Source of the DNA: Macrotis lagotis
Lineage: Eukaryota > Chordata > Mammalia > Peramelemorphia > Peramelidae
Reading direction: 5' to 3'
DNA length: 64,000 bases
Assembly: GCF_037893015.1 (NCBI RefSeq)
Contig: NC_133658.1
Span: 10,189,049-10,253,048, forward strand
In this document: positions 1 to 12,400 of the stretch, one piece after another
Layout of the letters: every line of letters starts with the position of its first letter
How positions within the stretch are numbered: position 1 is the stretch's first letter
The notes under the pieces: generated by a model
What the model was told of the DNA's origin: nothing
Database searches by the model: none
The model's input: only the letters and a program-made list of their open reading frames with translations
Program-made: the position numbers and the translations under genes

Positions 1-469
1 GCTCACCACAATTAAAACTCTACCTGATGGACCCTGCATTATTAAAGAAACTAAGATTTCTGCAGAGTGAGAGAAAGAGAAACACAGAACTTGGGGCGGG
101 GGATGGTGTTCAGGTATAGTTGGTAATCTCATCCCCAAGTGCATCCCACCCCATAAGGCACCCCTCCAGGATGCGTCATCTTGGTCATCACGGCAGAGCA
201 CATCCCTCCAAGGGAATAAACCCTTATCTAGCATCACAAACCACCTAGCCCTGAACCCTCGGGGTGGGGGTGGGGGGCTCACCTACTTTGGTAAGGAGGC
301 TCCTGCTTCAGCAAGGCCCCTATCACCCCCCTCTCAGCAGGCACAGAAGGGGTTCCTCACTCACAGAACTGAGACCCATAAAGAACACTCCCTTTACCAA
401 GGGAAGTCCCCCCACCTGGAGCAGTAGAGCCAGAATGCTCAAGACCCCCGCTGGCCCCCCATGACTTGC
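1..469. other. MTHFD2 intron 5 (part)
   Basis: Non-coding by position and content. I looked on the minus strand for the next MTHFD2 exon (the family segment following SAAG) and did not find it, so it lies outside the window. No clear repeat was recognised. Confidence 0.6.
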
Positions 470-3400
470 CTGCAGCAGACACCACAATATCAGCGAGGAT
501 TGTGTGCTTCTTCAGCTGCTCCTTGGGAGTGTAGCGGTGAGATATCGTCACAGTCGCATCCCCTATGGAAAAAACAAGCACTGAGCTTGCTCTCGGATGA
601 CCAATGAGGAGCTGCCTTTTAATGTTGACTGGCCACGTCCCCTGAGCATCAATCCCACCTGGAAGACTGGCCGTGGCCTCGGACATTCTGAGACAACTTT
701 GAGGCTCAGAAAGGTTCTCTGCCCTGCCTGTCCCCCTACCCCCACCCCAAGAAGACTACCATCCAGACCCCTCCCCACCCCACCACTCTAGGTCAGCCTC
801 CTAGGAGCATTCAGGTGGCCCATTATGGAACGATGGACCCTGTGACACCCTGGAACTCTCATACCAGATCACAGCCCAACAGGCTCACCTCCAGGACGCT
901 CGTGTCTGCCGTCTGTATGCAGCAACATGGCAATGGGCATGCCAACATTTTTGGACCTGCCAGCCACCACCACATTCTTCCCCAAGGTGGGAATGCCCGT
1001 CCGCTTAATGATCTCCCACACTCCCCAGGGTGTGGCAGGGAGCATGGAGTCCTGGTCCAGGCACATGCGCCCCACATTGATGACGTGAAAGCCATCCACA
1101 TCTTTATCTGGAGCTACGGCATTGCAGATTCTTCTCTCATCAATGTGCTCTGGGAAGGAGAAGGGAGGGGAAGGCTCTCATGAGAGATGCTGTTCTCAAG
1201 GAGGGTACGGCAGGCGAAGGAAGAACCAAGGCCGCCTCTGTTATAAAAACAGACTTGACATTAGACTGTGTCCTTGGTACAGCAGAAGCAACATCTAAGC
1301 TTGGCATGGCTGTGTCATCTAAGGCCTCTACACGTAAGCCGGGAGAGTCTGTCCATTGAATGGCACCAATGCCATCTTTTGGACTAAGACTCTGTCACCT
1401 GAGGCTCAAAAAGCCAAGCACAAGAGGCATCTGGGCTGAGTCTGAACACTTTCATGACCAGCCCCATGCACCGGAGATTGCGGGACCCAGAACCAAGGCT
1501 GCGTCCTGACCAAACCACCCTCCCATCCCATTGCCGCCTGGAGCCTGAACCATCAACCCAGTGGGAGGGAGGACTTCAAAGTTTTTAGCTCCAGATAAAG
1601 TCACAATAAGTGACTACATTTATTCTAGAGGAATACTTATCAGTTTAGTGGGCACAAGATCAACAGAAAAGAGAAGAAGGCTCTCTGGCTATAGGAGAAG
1701 ACAAGGATCTTCCCAACTCTATTGTTCATCATCATAAATAAGTAAAAAAAAAAAAAAAAAAAAAAAAATCACACCAGCCAAACACCATACTCACAAGCAT
1801 TTAATCTTATTATATCATCATGGAAAATTTTGTTTCACAAAACATAAATTGGATTTCTTCCTTAGTTTCCCTTAGGAAAAGGTTGCCAGCCCTATTCAAG
1901 ATCCCTGGCAATACCCTAGAATGAAGGAGTGAGTGAAGAGTCTGTGAACAACTTGAAAAAGAAAGTGGGGATTCCCTGGGAACCCCCCTGGCTTCACCAC
2001 AATCACCAAGTGAGTCAACCCAATGGCCCCTTCCATTCATTAGAATTCATAAAATGCTGACTGAACCCTGGGCTTCTGATAAACCATCTGACCAAGTTGC
2101 TCACATACTTGTAAACAAGAGATAATGAGGACATATGGAAAATTACAGGGAGAGGGGCAGCTAGGTGACACAATGGATAGATCCCTGGCCCTGGAGTCAG
2201 GAGGACCTGAGTTCAAAATTGGCCTCAGATACTTAATAATTACCTAGTTGTGTGGCCTTGGGCAAGTCATTCCCTTGTAAAAAAAAGGGCTCAAAATAAG
2301 GGGAAATTACAGGGAAATTTATAGAGGCCTAGAAATGTGTCTATTCATCAGTAATCTACACTTTGATGATGTCAGGGACACTTTCTTCCAATGTTAGTAC
2401 ACAAGTGAGGCTGGGCCAATCCCCAAAGAAAAATAAAGATCCCTTGTCCCTCTTTCTTGAGTTAGAACTTCAACCAAGCTTGGCCTCTAGCTCCAGGCCT
2501 GCCTTCTCTTCCAACTCCTCCAACCCCCCCCTCCCGTAATTTCTCATCGTCCCCACACTGTTCTCTCCATGGGGGAGACAGCTGAGCAGCAGGACACAAG
2601 GGAGCATAGCACAGAGTGCTGGGCCTGGAGTTAGGAAGATCCGAGTTCAAATTCAGTATCAGACAGTTTCCAGTAGTCTGACTCTGAGCAAGTCATTTAA
2701 CCCCTTACCCTCAGTTTTCTCATTTGTAAAATGGGGATCATAGGAGCAGCTCTTACCCTCTGGGGCTTGTGACCGGGATACAATGAAGTCATGTTTTGGG
2801 CAGCCCTTAGCAAACCTCCAAGTTCTCTATAAGGGCAAGCTTCTGTGATTCCGTGAATATACTGAGTCCACTTTGAAAAAGCAACAGGGGCCTAATGGAA
2901 AGAGCACCATCCTGCCTTGGAAGCTGGAGCAGGGGGTGAAGCTCCAGCGGTGAGCTCTCCCTCACCCTCCCACAGCCTCCCCTAGAAGCTGGACAGAATG
3001 AACCTCATTCATTAAGTAAGATGACAGCCCTCTGCCAAGGCTGCCTGTCAGTGGGGAGGATTCTACCCTTTGGGGGCCCTTGTTCCTCCACCCGAAAGAT
3101 TGGGGTGAGAGGACAGGGAGTAGACAACAGTGCACATGCTCAGGGTCAGTATGAAATAAGTGGGGAAGTGGAGGGAGAGAAGACCCCAGTATCTTCAACA
3201 TGTCCCACCAAAGAAAGGATCTTTGCATGCCCCTGATCAGGGTGACCAGATGTAAAAGGATCCCAACAAGCTGACTCTGAAATAGCCCCAGGCAGGCGAG
3301 GCAGGCTCCTTTAACTCCCAACGCTCCCTAAGCTTCCCTGCTTCCCTACCATCTGGGATCTGATGCAGGGTCAGCGGAAGTGACCAGAGCTCAGACACCT

Positions 3401-6400
3401 GTGTGAGAGGCACAGCTACCACCGACAAGTTTCTGAGTTGGCAATATTCTAGACGTCCATCAGGGAGGCCCAGAGCCAGGGCACAATGAAGGGCAGGCAA
3501 GGGACTCCCCCAAGATTTGATTGCTGAGAAGTGACTCTTTTTCTACTTTCTGATTAACTTGTTATAGGTCAGCCAGTCCACAGGGCAGGGCTGAGGAGAC
3601 TGGCCTGGGAGCGGCAGGAAGCTGGTGCCTGAGGATTGGGACAGGCGACACGTCCCCTTCAAACCAAACTAAAACAAAGCCTTCCTCTGGGAAGGAAGGG
3701 AGGGCACCAGCAATGTGTCCAGGCACCAGTGCACCAAGCTGAGCACTTTACAAATATTCTCTCCTTTGAGCCTCATGATAACACTGGGGTCTGGGGGCTC
3801 TGTACCCCCTGTAACTGTCCAGGAGGCACCTGCAATGGACACAAGGCCACACTCACCAGGAAGAGGGAGCTGCACCAGGAGGCCGTCAACATTGTCATCA
3901 TCGTTGAGCTTGCCGATCAAATCCAACAGCTCTTCTTCTGAAATGGAGGCAGATTTCAGGATTGTTTCGCTGCTGATTCCTGGTTTATTCAAACAAACGG
4001 AGTGAATGTGAAACCTGGGACAAAGAACCCCTCACCCTGGTAAGGCGCAGCCTCCTCCTCATCATCCAGAATAGTTGGGATGCCTACATGAAGAAGCCAA
4101 AGACATGCACTGAAGCCCAACACCTCCTTGGTTGGGAAGGACAAGGCTTCATGTCAGCATAGAGACTGTAAAACTGCTCAGAGGCCTCCCTCATATACTA
4201 TCTAGCCAGCAGTTCCAATGACAGAAGACAGATCCCTCAATGACCATGGCAAGAAATTCCAAATCTCTCTTGGGGGTAGCTAGGTGGTGCAGCAGATAGA
4301 GCACCAGCCCTGGAGTCAAGAGGACCCAAGTTCAAATCCAGCTTCAGACACTTAATAATTACCTAGCTGGGCAAGTCACTTAACCCCATTGCCTTGCAAA
4401 AGCCAGAAAAGAAAAAAGAAAAAAGAAAAGAAATTCCAATACCCACAGCTTTGGGGAAGGATAAGCACTCAGAGATCTAACAGAAAACTCTTCATGTTTT
4501 AGACAAGGAAACGGAGGCCCAGAGATTCAATGGCCTAACCCACACCAAAGGGCTGATCAATGGGAAGGTCAGGACAAAGACAAAAGCCTCCTTCCAATGC
4601 TTGTTTTCAGTCTGGTCTCTTTCTTCCCAAATACCCAAATACCTGAGCTAATCACCCCACTACCCCTTAGTCAACACTACGTAAGGACTGGCATTTCAAA
4701 AGATGTGAAACCTGACCCATGTCGTCACTGCCTCCATGAAAGAGTCAAGTATTATAGAAGTGGCACAGGATTTGCAATCTCAGCCCAATCCCTCAGCTTC
4801 TCTTTCCTAATTAATAAAATGAAGAAATGTATCTTATCTGCCTTTTGTGGAAAGTACTTTTACAAAGTGGTCAAGAAATGGGAGTCACTTTTAATAATTT
4901 TAGAAATTAACTAAAAATTTGAACTTCTAATAATTCCATCCCAATGACACCAAATCCAATTGAGTAAACCATGCGTTGCCTTCCAGAATCTCAGCACCCA
5001 TTCTCTCACCCCATCCACGTCATCCTCAACTACTCACTCACTAACCCTTTTCATATAATCAGTTGCCATATCACATTTCTACTACCAAAACACTGTGTGC
5101 AGACACGTACACGCAAAGTATAGGCCCTCATCACATCACGGCAGTCACCTTCCCATGGGTCAACAGACTCAAATCTCTTCTCCCTCACATCAATCTTCCA
5201 ATACAATCAGTTCTGCAAACTCCGACTATTTGACTCCTTCTATCCTCAACTTCCTACTACTCACAGGTCAGTGGCTACTCTTACCCCCTTCAGGATCAAA
5301 GAGGAATTCCTCCTTGACCTTTAAAGCCCTTCTCCCCCTGGTGAACACCCAGCCTCCCTTCCAGGCCCTCCCTGGTCTGGCCTTGAGCCTTCTACTGTCC
5401 CTTTCCCACTCCAACCAAGCTCCATCTCCATCCTTTACCCTTGGATGTCCCATTCCCATCCCCTCCCCTAGTTTCCTTCAAGACACCCCCCTCCAGCAGG
5501 AAACCCTTTCTGCCCCCCCATCTGTCACATGCTTCCCTCCCCATGGTAGGTCACCTCACACATAGTATTGCAAGCACTGCACTGCAAGATTCCTGGTGTC
5601 TCCCCTTTGGAGCGTAAGCTCCCTGAAGGCCGGCCGGCACAGCTTCACTTAGCTAACCCAGCCCTAGGTACATAATAGATATTTAACATTTATCAACAGA
5701 TTTTTATAAATGCCACCTAACTGCCCCACCCACCCCCAGAAATGTACAATCATCCTTAGCTCTCCACCTGAGAGGAACTCGTGGCAAAACCAAGAACCAT
5801 GGCCCGCCAGACTGGAAGGCCCTGGCAGAGGGTGGCGAGGACAGGCTCATGCTGGGCCGGCCTCAAGAGACCAGACACCTACCTACGTCGGCTGCAGCCT
5901 TGGTCTTGTTCAAGACATAGGAGTGACTGGCAGGGTTTTCTCCCACCAGGACCACGCTCAGGTGGGGCCTTTTGTTCCCCAAGGCAACCCACTGCTCCAC
6001 TTCATGTCGGACTTCCTGGCGGATCTGCTGGGCGAGCTTCCTTCCAGAAATCACCACAGCTTCACTTCTGCAGATGCAGAGAAAAGGGCAGTTTGTGAGA
6101 AGACGGGCCAGACTATCTCACCTCATTCAAAGACAGGAAGTCAAATAGCTTGGGATTTTTACATTCCAGATCAATTTGAGAGTCTCCCTTTTCGAAGAGC
6201 ATCATCAACTCAATCCAATAAACACACAAATTCATTTTATTAAGATACAGTAATGGACCTGAAGTCAAGAAATGAGAACCCTACAAGAGATCACTTGGCA
6301 GCTAGGAAGTATTGGAGCACCTGGGTTTGGGGGAATTTTCAATCCGTAAGGATTGCTCCCCAAGGCTGTGAAATGCATTCTTTTATTCCATAGGGATTCT

Positions 6401-9400
6401 TTGTCTCCTTCTGTCCTCAACCTCCTACTACTCATAGGTCAGTGGCTACTCTTAACCCCTTTAGTATAAAAGAGGAATTCCTCCTTTATCTTTAAGGTTC
6501 TTCACCCCCTGGTGAACCCCCTCCAGCCTCCCTTGTAAAACCTTGGCAAACCTGAAGCGTTAAAGGAATGCCAGCCATGTTGATGAAAATAATGGTAGTG
6601 GTGGTTGTAATGGTGTTAGAATAGGGAAGGGCAAGCAGTGAAAACAACCTGGACCAAGGTCTCCAGGTGAGAAGGGAAAACAGGTGACTTTGTCTAAAAG
6701 GGAAGACTCTGGAAAGTCTCAACCCAGTCTTCTTTGGCCAAGAAGAATAGGAGAGCACCATGTTCAAATCTGGGTCTTGGCAAGATGATTCAGGCAGCCA
6801 CACTAAGGACATAGCAAAGACATTAAGTCAAGGAAAGATGCAAGCAGGGAGTATGATGAGCATTCTAGTTCTCCAGATGGGGAATGGTACACCAACTTGT
6901 CGGGAAACCCAGGGGAGCAAATGGGCCCAGGGAGTGATGTAGAGACTGGATCTGGAAGGGGCATGGAGTCAGCAAGGACTGGGAAGCCAGTAGAAAGAGA
7001 GGAGGCCCATGTGGCTAGGGAGACCAAGACTCCGGGCTGGGGTGTTACCACCTAAGGTGTGGCACAGGCTGCCACAATACCTGGATGCCAAACTTTGCCC
7101 AAAGGTCCCTCTTTAAACTCACCACCTCCCCCTCCTCTCCCCCGCCCCCAAGACTGTCAGTAGTGAATCAAGTCTTTGCCTCTAGAAATACTGAAGCACA
7201 GATCTCTTCATTCAGTCCCTCAGAGCAGAGAATGCAATTGCAGGTCCCACCAAACTGCAAATGGAACTGGGAACTACTTAACAAAAGAAATACAAATATA
7301 ACAGAGTACAGTGTGAATACTGGTTTTCTAAGTCAACAAGTATCCTCAGGCAGGGTTAGTGGCCCCTGGCTACCTGAGCTTGGCAGCAGCAGTCTTCTAC
7401 CTCCCTAGGTTTAGCTATTACTTTATATTTCTAATCTGGGGGGTTTTCTGGGGTCTAGTCCCTCCCTAAAAATACTTTCTCCCAATAAAAAGTCAAGAAT
7501 TTCCAGGGATTCAATGAAAAAAAGTGAAAAGAAGGGGGCTTAGCCCTACCTGATCTAAAATGATATTATAAAGCATCAGTCATCAAAACTGTCTGGTATT
7601 GGCTAAGAAATAGAGGGGTGGATCAGTGGAATAGACTAGGTGCAACAGCAGGAAATGATTATAGTAATCTGCTGTTTGATAAACCCAAAGAGTTCAGCTA
7701 TTGGGATAAAAACTGTCTTTGATAAAAACTGCTGGGAAAATTGGAAGTTAGTATGGAAGAAACTTAGATTAGATCAACACCTCATACCCTATACCAAGGT
7801 AAGATCCAAATGGATACAGGATTTAGACACAAAAAACAGTATTATAAGCAAACTAGAAGATCAAGGACTAGTTTTCCTGTCAGATCTATGGAAAGGGGAG
7901 CAGTTTATGACCAAGGAAGAGATGGAGAACGTCACTAGAAACAAACTAGATGATTTTGATTACATTAAATTAAAAAGCTTTTGCAAAATCACTGTAACCA
8001 AGATCAAAAGAAATGTAGTAAATTGGGAAACAATTTTTACAACATGTATTTCTTTTTTTTTTGCAAGGCAAATAGGGTTAAGTGACTTGCCCAAGGCCAC
8101 ACAGCTAGGTAATTAAGTGCCTGAGACCAGATTTGAACCCAGGTACTCCTGACTCTAGGGCCGGTGTTTTATCCACTACGCCACCTAGCAGCCCCATACA
8201 ACTAGTATTTCTGACAAAGGACTCATTTCTAAAATATACAGAGAACTGAGTCATATTTTTAAAACAAAAAGCCATTCCCCAATTGACAAATGCTCAATGG
8301 ATATGCAAAGGCAATTTACAGATGAGGAGATCAAAGCAGTCCATAGCCATATGAAAAAATGCTCTAAATCATTATTAGAGAAATGCAAATTAAAGCTTCT
8401 CTGAGGTACCACCTCACACCTCTCAGATTGGCCAATATAACCAGAAAGGATAATGATCATTGTTGGAAGGGTTGTGGGAGATCTGGGACGCTATTACACT
8501 GTTTGTTGGTGGAGCTGTGAACTTGTCCAACCCTTCTGGAGAGCTATTTGGAACTACACCCAAAGGGCAACAAAAATGTGCATACCCTTTGACCCAGCAA
8601 TACCACTACTGGGTCTATATCCTGAAGAGATGAAGATAAAGGGTAAACATTACTTGTACAAAAATATTTATAGCAGCCCTGTTTGTGGTGGCAAAGAATT
8701 GGAAATCAATTTTGGGGAATGGCTTAGCAAACTGTGGTATATGTATGTCATGGAACACTATTGTTCTATTAGAAACCAGGAGGGATGGGAATTCAGGGAA
8801 GCCTGGAGGGATTTGCATGAACTGATGCTGAGTGAGATGAGCAGAACCTGAAAAACACTGTACACCCTAACAGCAACATGGGGGCGATGATCAACCTTGA
8901 AGGACTCGCCGATTCCATAAGTGCAACAATTGGGAGCAATTTTGGGCTGTCTGCAATGGAGAATACCATCTGTATCCAGATAAGGAGATGTGGAGCTTGA
9001 ACAAAGTTCAAGAACTATTCCCTTTAATTTAGAAAAAAACAGATATCTTACTGTCTGATGTTGATACCTCTTAGACTTCTTGTCTCTTCTTCAAGGATAT
9101 GATTTCTCTCTCATCACACCCAATTTGGATCAAGGTACAACATGGAAACAAAGTAAAGACTGACAGAGTGCTTTCCGTGGGGGGAGGGGGAAGTAAGATT
9201 GGGGGAAAAATTGTAAAACTCAAATAATATCTTTAATAAAAATTAATTTAAAAAAAATGCTTTCTCCCACCCCATCCACCATAAAGTAAAAGATTGATGA
9301 ATGGATAAGACCCAAAGTCCTACCAGATAATAAATGGTGTGTGGATAGGCTGCAATCTGTCCCATAGAAGAGAGGACTTCTTTTGAGATCAGAGAGCCAC

Positions 9401-12400
9401 AGAAGTTGTTTATAATTCATAATTCTGTAAGTTCTGGATATTCTATGTCATTTGCCAGAGTTGCTCTTTGAAGCTAAGTATTAACTAAAATAGATGTGTA
9501 AGCATGTACAACCTATAATCAGGATTCCCGTGACTCTTTTTAGTGTGTTGTCTTCTAACAGTGAACACCAAGTTCAAGCCACTGGAGAGAATTCAATCAT
9601 TCCTCTCTTCAGGTTGCCTTACACCACCCTCCCCCCACTAAGGGCTGACACCCCATTCCAACTCTCAAGGGGTCTTACCAAAATGGTACAGACTATATAG
9701 AAAAGGCCTCCAGGACAGGGCTGGGTTGGAATTGTTGGGCCAGCCCCATCAGTTTACCATTGGAAGTCTGGGGAGGGTGGAGAGCCTCTGGAGCCTCCAT
9801 CTACTCCAGGCCACCCAACACTTGGCTGACAACCTGGCAGGGCCACGACATAAAAGACACGGCCAAGAGCAGGGTTCCACCAGTCTTTATAAAAGTTAAT
9901 TCATCATTAGTATATTACTAGTGCCCATCAATCACTGCCATGTCATCCTTTAGCAAACATTCCTGAACTATATTCATAAAGGGTCGAGACTTATAGCAGT
10001 CATCTAGGACTAGGAAAGGCAGGTGAGGGAAGGGTCCGAGAAAGGGGGCAGGGTCACAGCTGCCTTTGGAGTGACTTATTTCTAGCTTGTTCAGACCTCC
10101 ATCTCAGGGTGCACAGCTTCCATTTCAGGGCCAAGGCGCTTTCTTTGGCGAGCAGCACCTGTCATCACACTTGGACTAGGAAATGGAATCAGGGGCCAAC
10201 AACTCTGCAGACAGGAGCAGGAGGTTCTAAAGCATTTTGACCCAGCTTAGCAGAGGGGCTTCCATGGAAATCTCAGGGGATTCCTTCAATATGAAAGGTA
10301 ACAAATTCTAGTGGTTACCATGCACAGAAGCAAGCAATTAAATTTGTTCAAAAAAACCTTTTATTTGGTATATAACATTTTTACTATCAAAAGTGTGAAA
10401 TCACTAGTCAGAAGACTCCAGTAAGTGGAGTTTCTTCTAAGTTTTTCTGTTTCTTGTCAACCAAGTTTTTGTCTCACTCATTTTTAGAGAAATAACCCAC
10501 CAATCACGTCCAGTCTCTAGTTTGTTTCTTGTTCTGGATTTGAATGAAAGGAAGACTATGAATCCTAATGTTCACAGTTGTTAAAAATGTAATTAATTGG
10601 GGCGGCTAGGTGGTATAGTGGATAAAGTACCGGCCCTGGAGTCAGGAGTACCTGGGTTCAAATCCGGTCTCAGACGCTTAATAATTACCTAGCTGTGTGG
10701 CCTTGGGCAAGCCACTTAACCCCGTTTGCCTTGCAAAAAGAAATGTAATTAATACCTTATCAATATATTTAGTAAGAATGGCTACTTCTCCAAGGGTAGA
10801 CACTAGAAATTTTATAACTCTGCTGATGGGAAATGAACTTGGAGTTTCTGGTTCCTGAAGAGATCAGTTTGTTCATCTTCCTCTAGTGGCCTTTTGTTAG
10901 TTTTGCTAATTTTTTTTATTAATATCAAAAGGATTTCACTTTCAAAGATCATTTTGGGGGCGGCTAGGTGGCGCAGTGGATAAAGCACTGGCCCTGGAGT
11001 CAGGAGTACCTGGGTTCAAATCCAGTCTCAGACACTTAATAATTACCTAGCTGTGTGGCCTTGGGCAAGTCACTTAACCCCATTTGCCTTGCAAAAACCT
11101 TTAAAAAAATTGTTTTATTGGTTTTGATCAGGAAGAATTATTCCTTCAGCTGTCTCTCAAACTTTGTCAGAGGCAATACAATATCCTTAACATTTAGCTA
11201 GGGGGCCAAGAGCATTCACGTGATTTGTCTCTGGCAAACTTTTAAAAATTCAATTTTATTTTATTTTCAGGTTCTAATTTCTCTCCAATCTTCCCCTTCC
11301 CCACAGAGAAGTGAGAAAAATATTGTAAAACCCTTTGCACAGTACTGGCTCGTAAGTGCTTAATAAATATTATCTTTATATGCCCCCCTCCCTTTCTTTT
11401 CCTTCTTAGTTGTTTGGGATTGTCTCGTTTCAGTTGTGTTCCCATTTGGGGTTTTCTTGGCAATAGCTCCTTTTATAGGAAACTGAGGCAAACTGGGTTA
11501 AGTGATATGTCCAGGTCATGCAGCTCCTACATGTTGGAGGCTGGATTTGAATTCTAGAAGAGATTTCCTGACTCCAGGCTCAGGACTCTCTATCCACTGA
11601 TAGCTGCCCTTTCTTTAGTAAGCCAGAATCTGCAAAATACTACAGATAATGTATTTAATGCCCTTTGCCAATTTAATATACTCTTGAGAGTAATTAGAAT
11701 ATTTATCATTTCAATAATGGCATAATTACTGGCTTTCTCAAGAAGTTCTCAGCTGTTTTTCTCCAACTTCCTTTATGAATTCTCCCTGCTAAAAAGAAAT
11801 GATCACAAGCAGCAATGACCTGACCAGGATGAGGCCCAGAGATCACAGTGAGTCAGTTAGTAAATCACTGAACTTCTCTTATTATAATCAGCAGCCTCCC
11901 AAGACTGTATTCTCTAACCTCCCTTTCTCCTTCACTTAGGGTTCTAAGATGCTGAGAACAATGCATTTATCAGTAAATAGTCACCACCAACAATGTATGA
12001 GTAGATTATTAATCACCATCTAACTTCACCTCATCCATTTCTCTGACAATGAAGAGACTAACAGTCTTCATATAAAGCCTCTAGAAAGGACCAATAGAAA
12101 ATGGCCCTTTAAGGAGCAATGGAAAACCTTATTTTGAAAACTTTCCATTCAAGTAATGACTCAACAGTGAAGAGTCAGGAGCCACAAGCACCCACCCCAA
12201 CCCCAACCCCCACCCACCAGGCCTATTCCATGACATCACAGTCTACAAAAGCCCCGGGCATCCAGGCCCCAAGTATAAATAAAATCTGCTCAGGACTTTC
12301 TCCACTGGAAAAGTTTTCCCAGGAACCCTTACAAAAACTAGAGGAGAGAAGCAGCCGCAGGCGCTTTCCTAATGATCAAAAGCAAGCAAGCTGGTGGAGC

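Noticed and set aside
5710..6243. 177-codon plus-strand frame
   Set aside because: Antisense shadow of MTHFD2 exon 2.
8453..8851. 132-codon frame with CWWSC and IPFDPAIPLLGLYP motifs
   Set aside because: Real coding ancestry, but it is a dead LINE-1 ORF2 fragment, not a gene; the same holds for 23505-24156, 28375-28572 and 34172-34558.
10599..10740. tRNA gene suggested by A-box and B-box-like elements
   Set aside because: The B-box belongs to a SINE head; there is no tRNA cloverleaf and the copy has a poly-A tail and target duplication.
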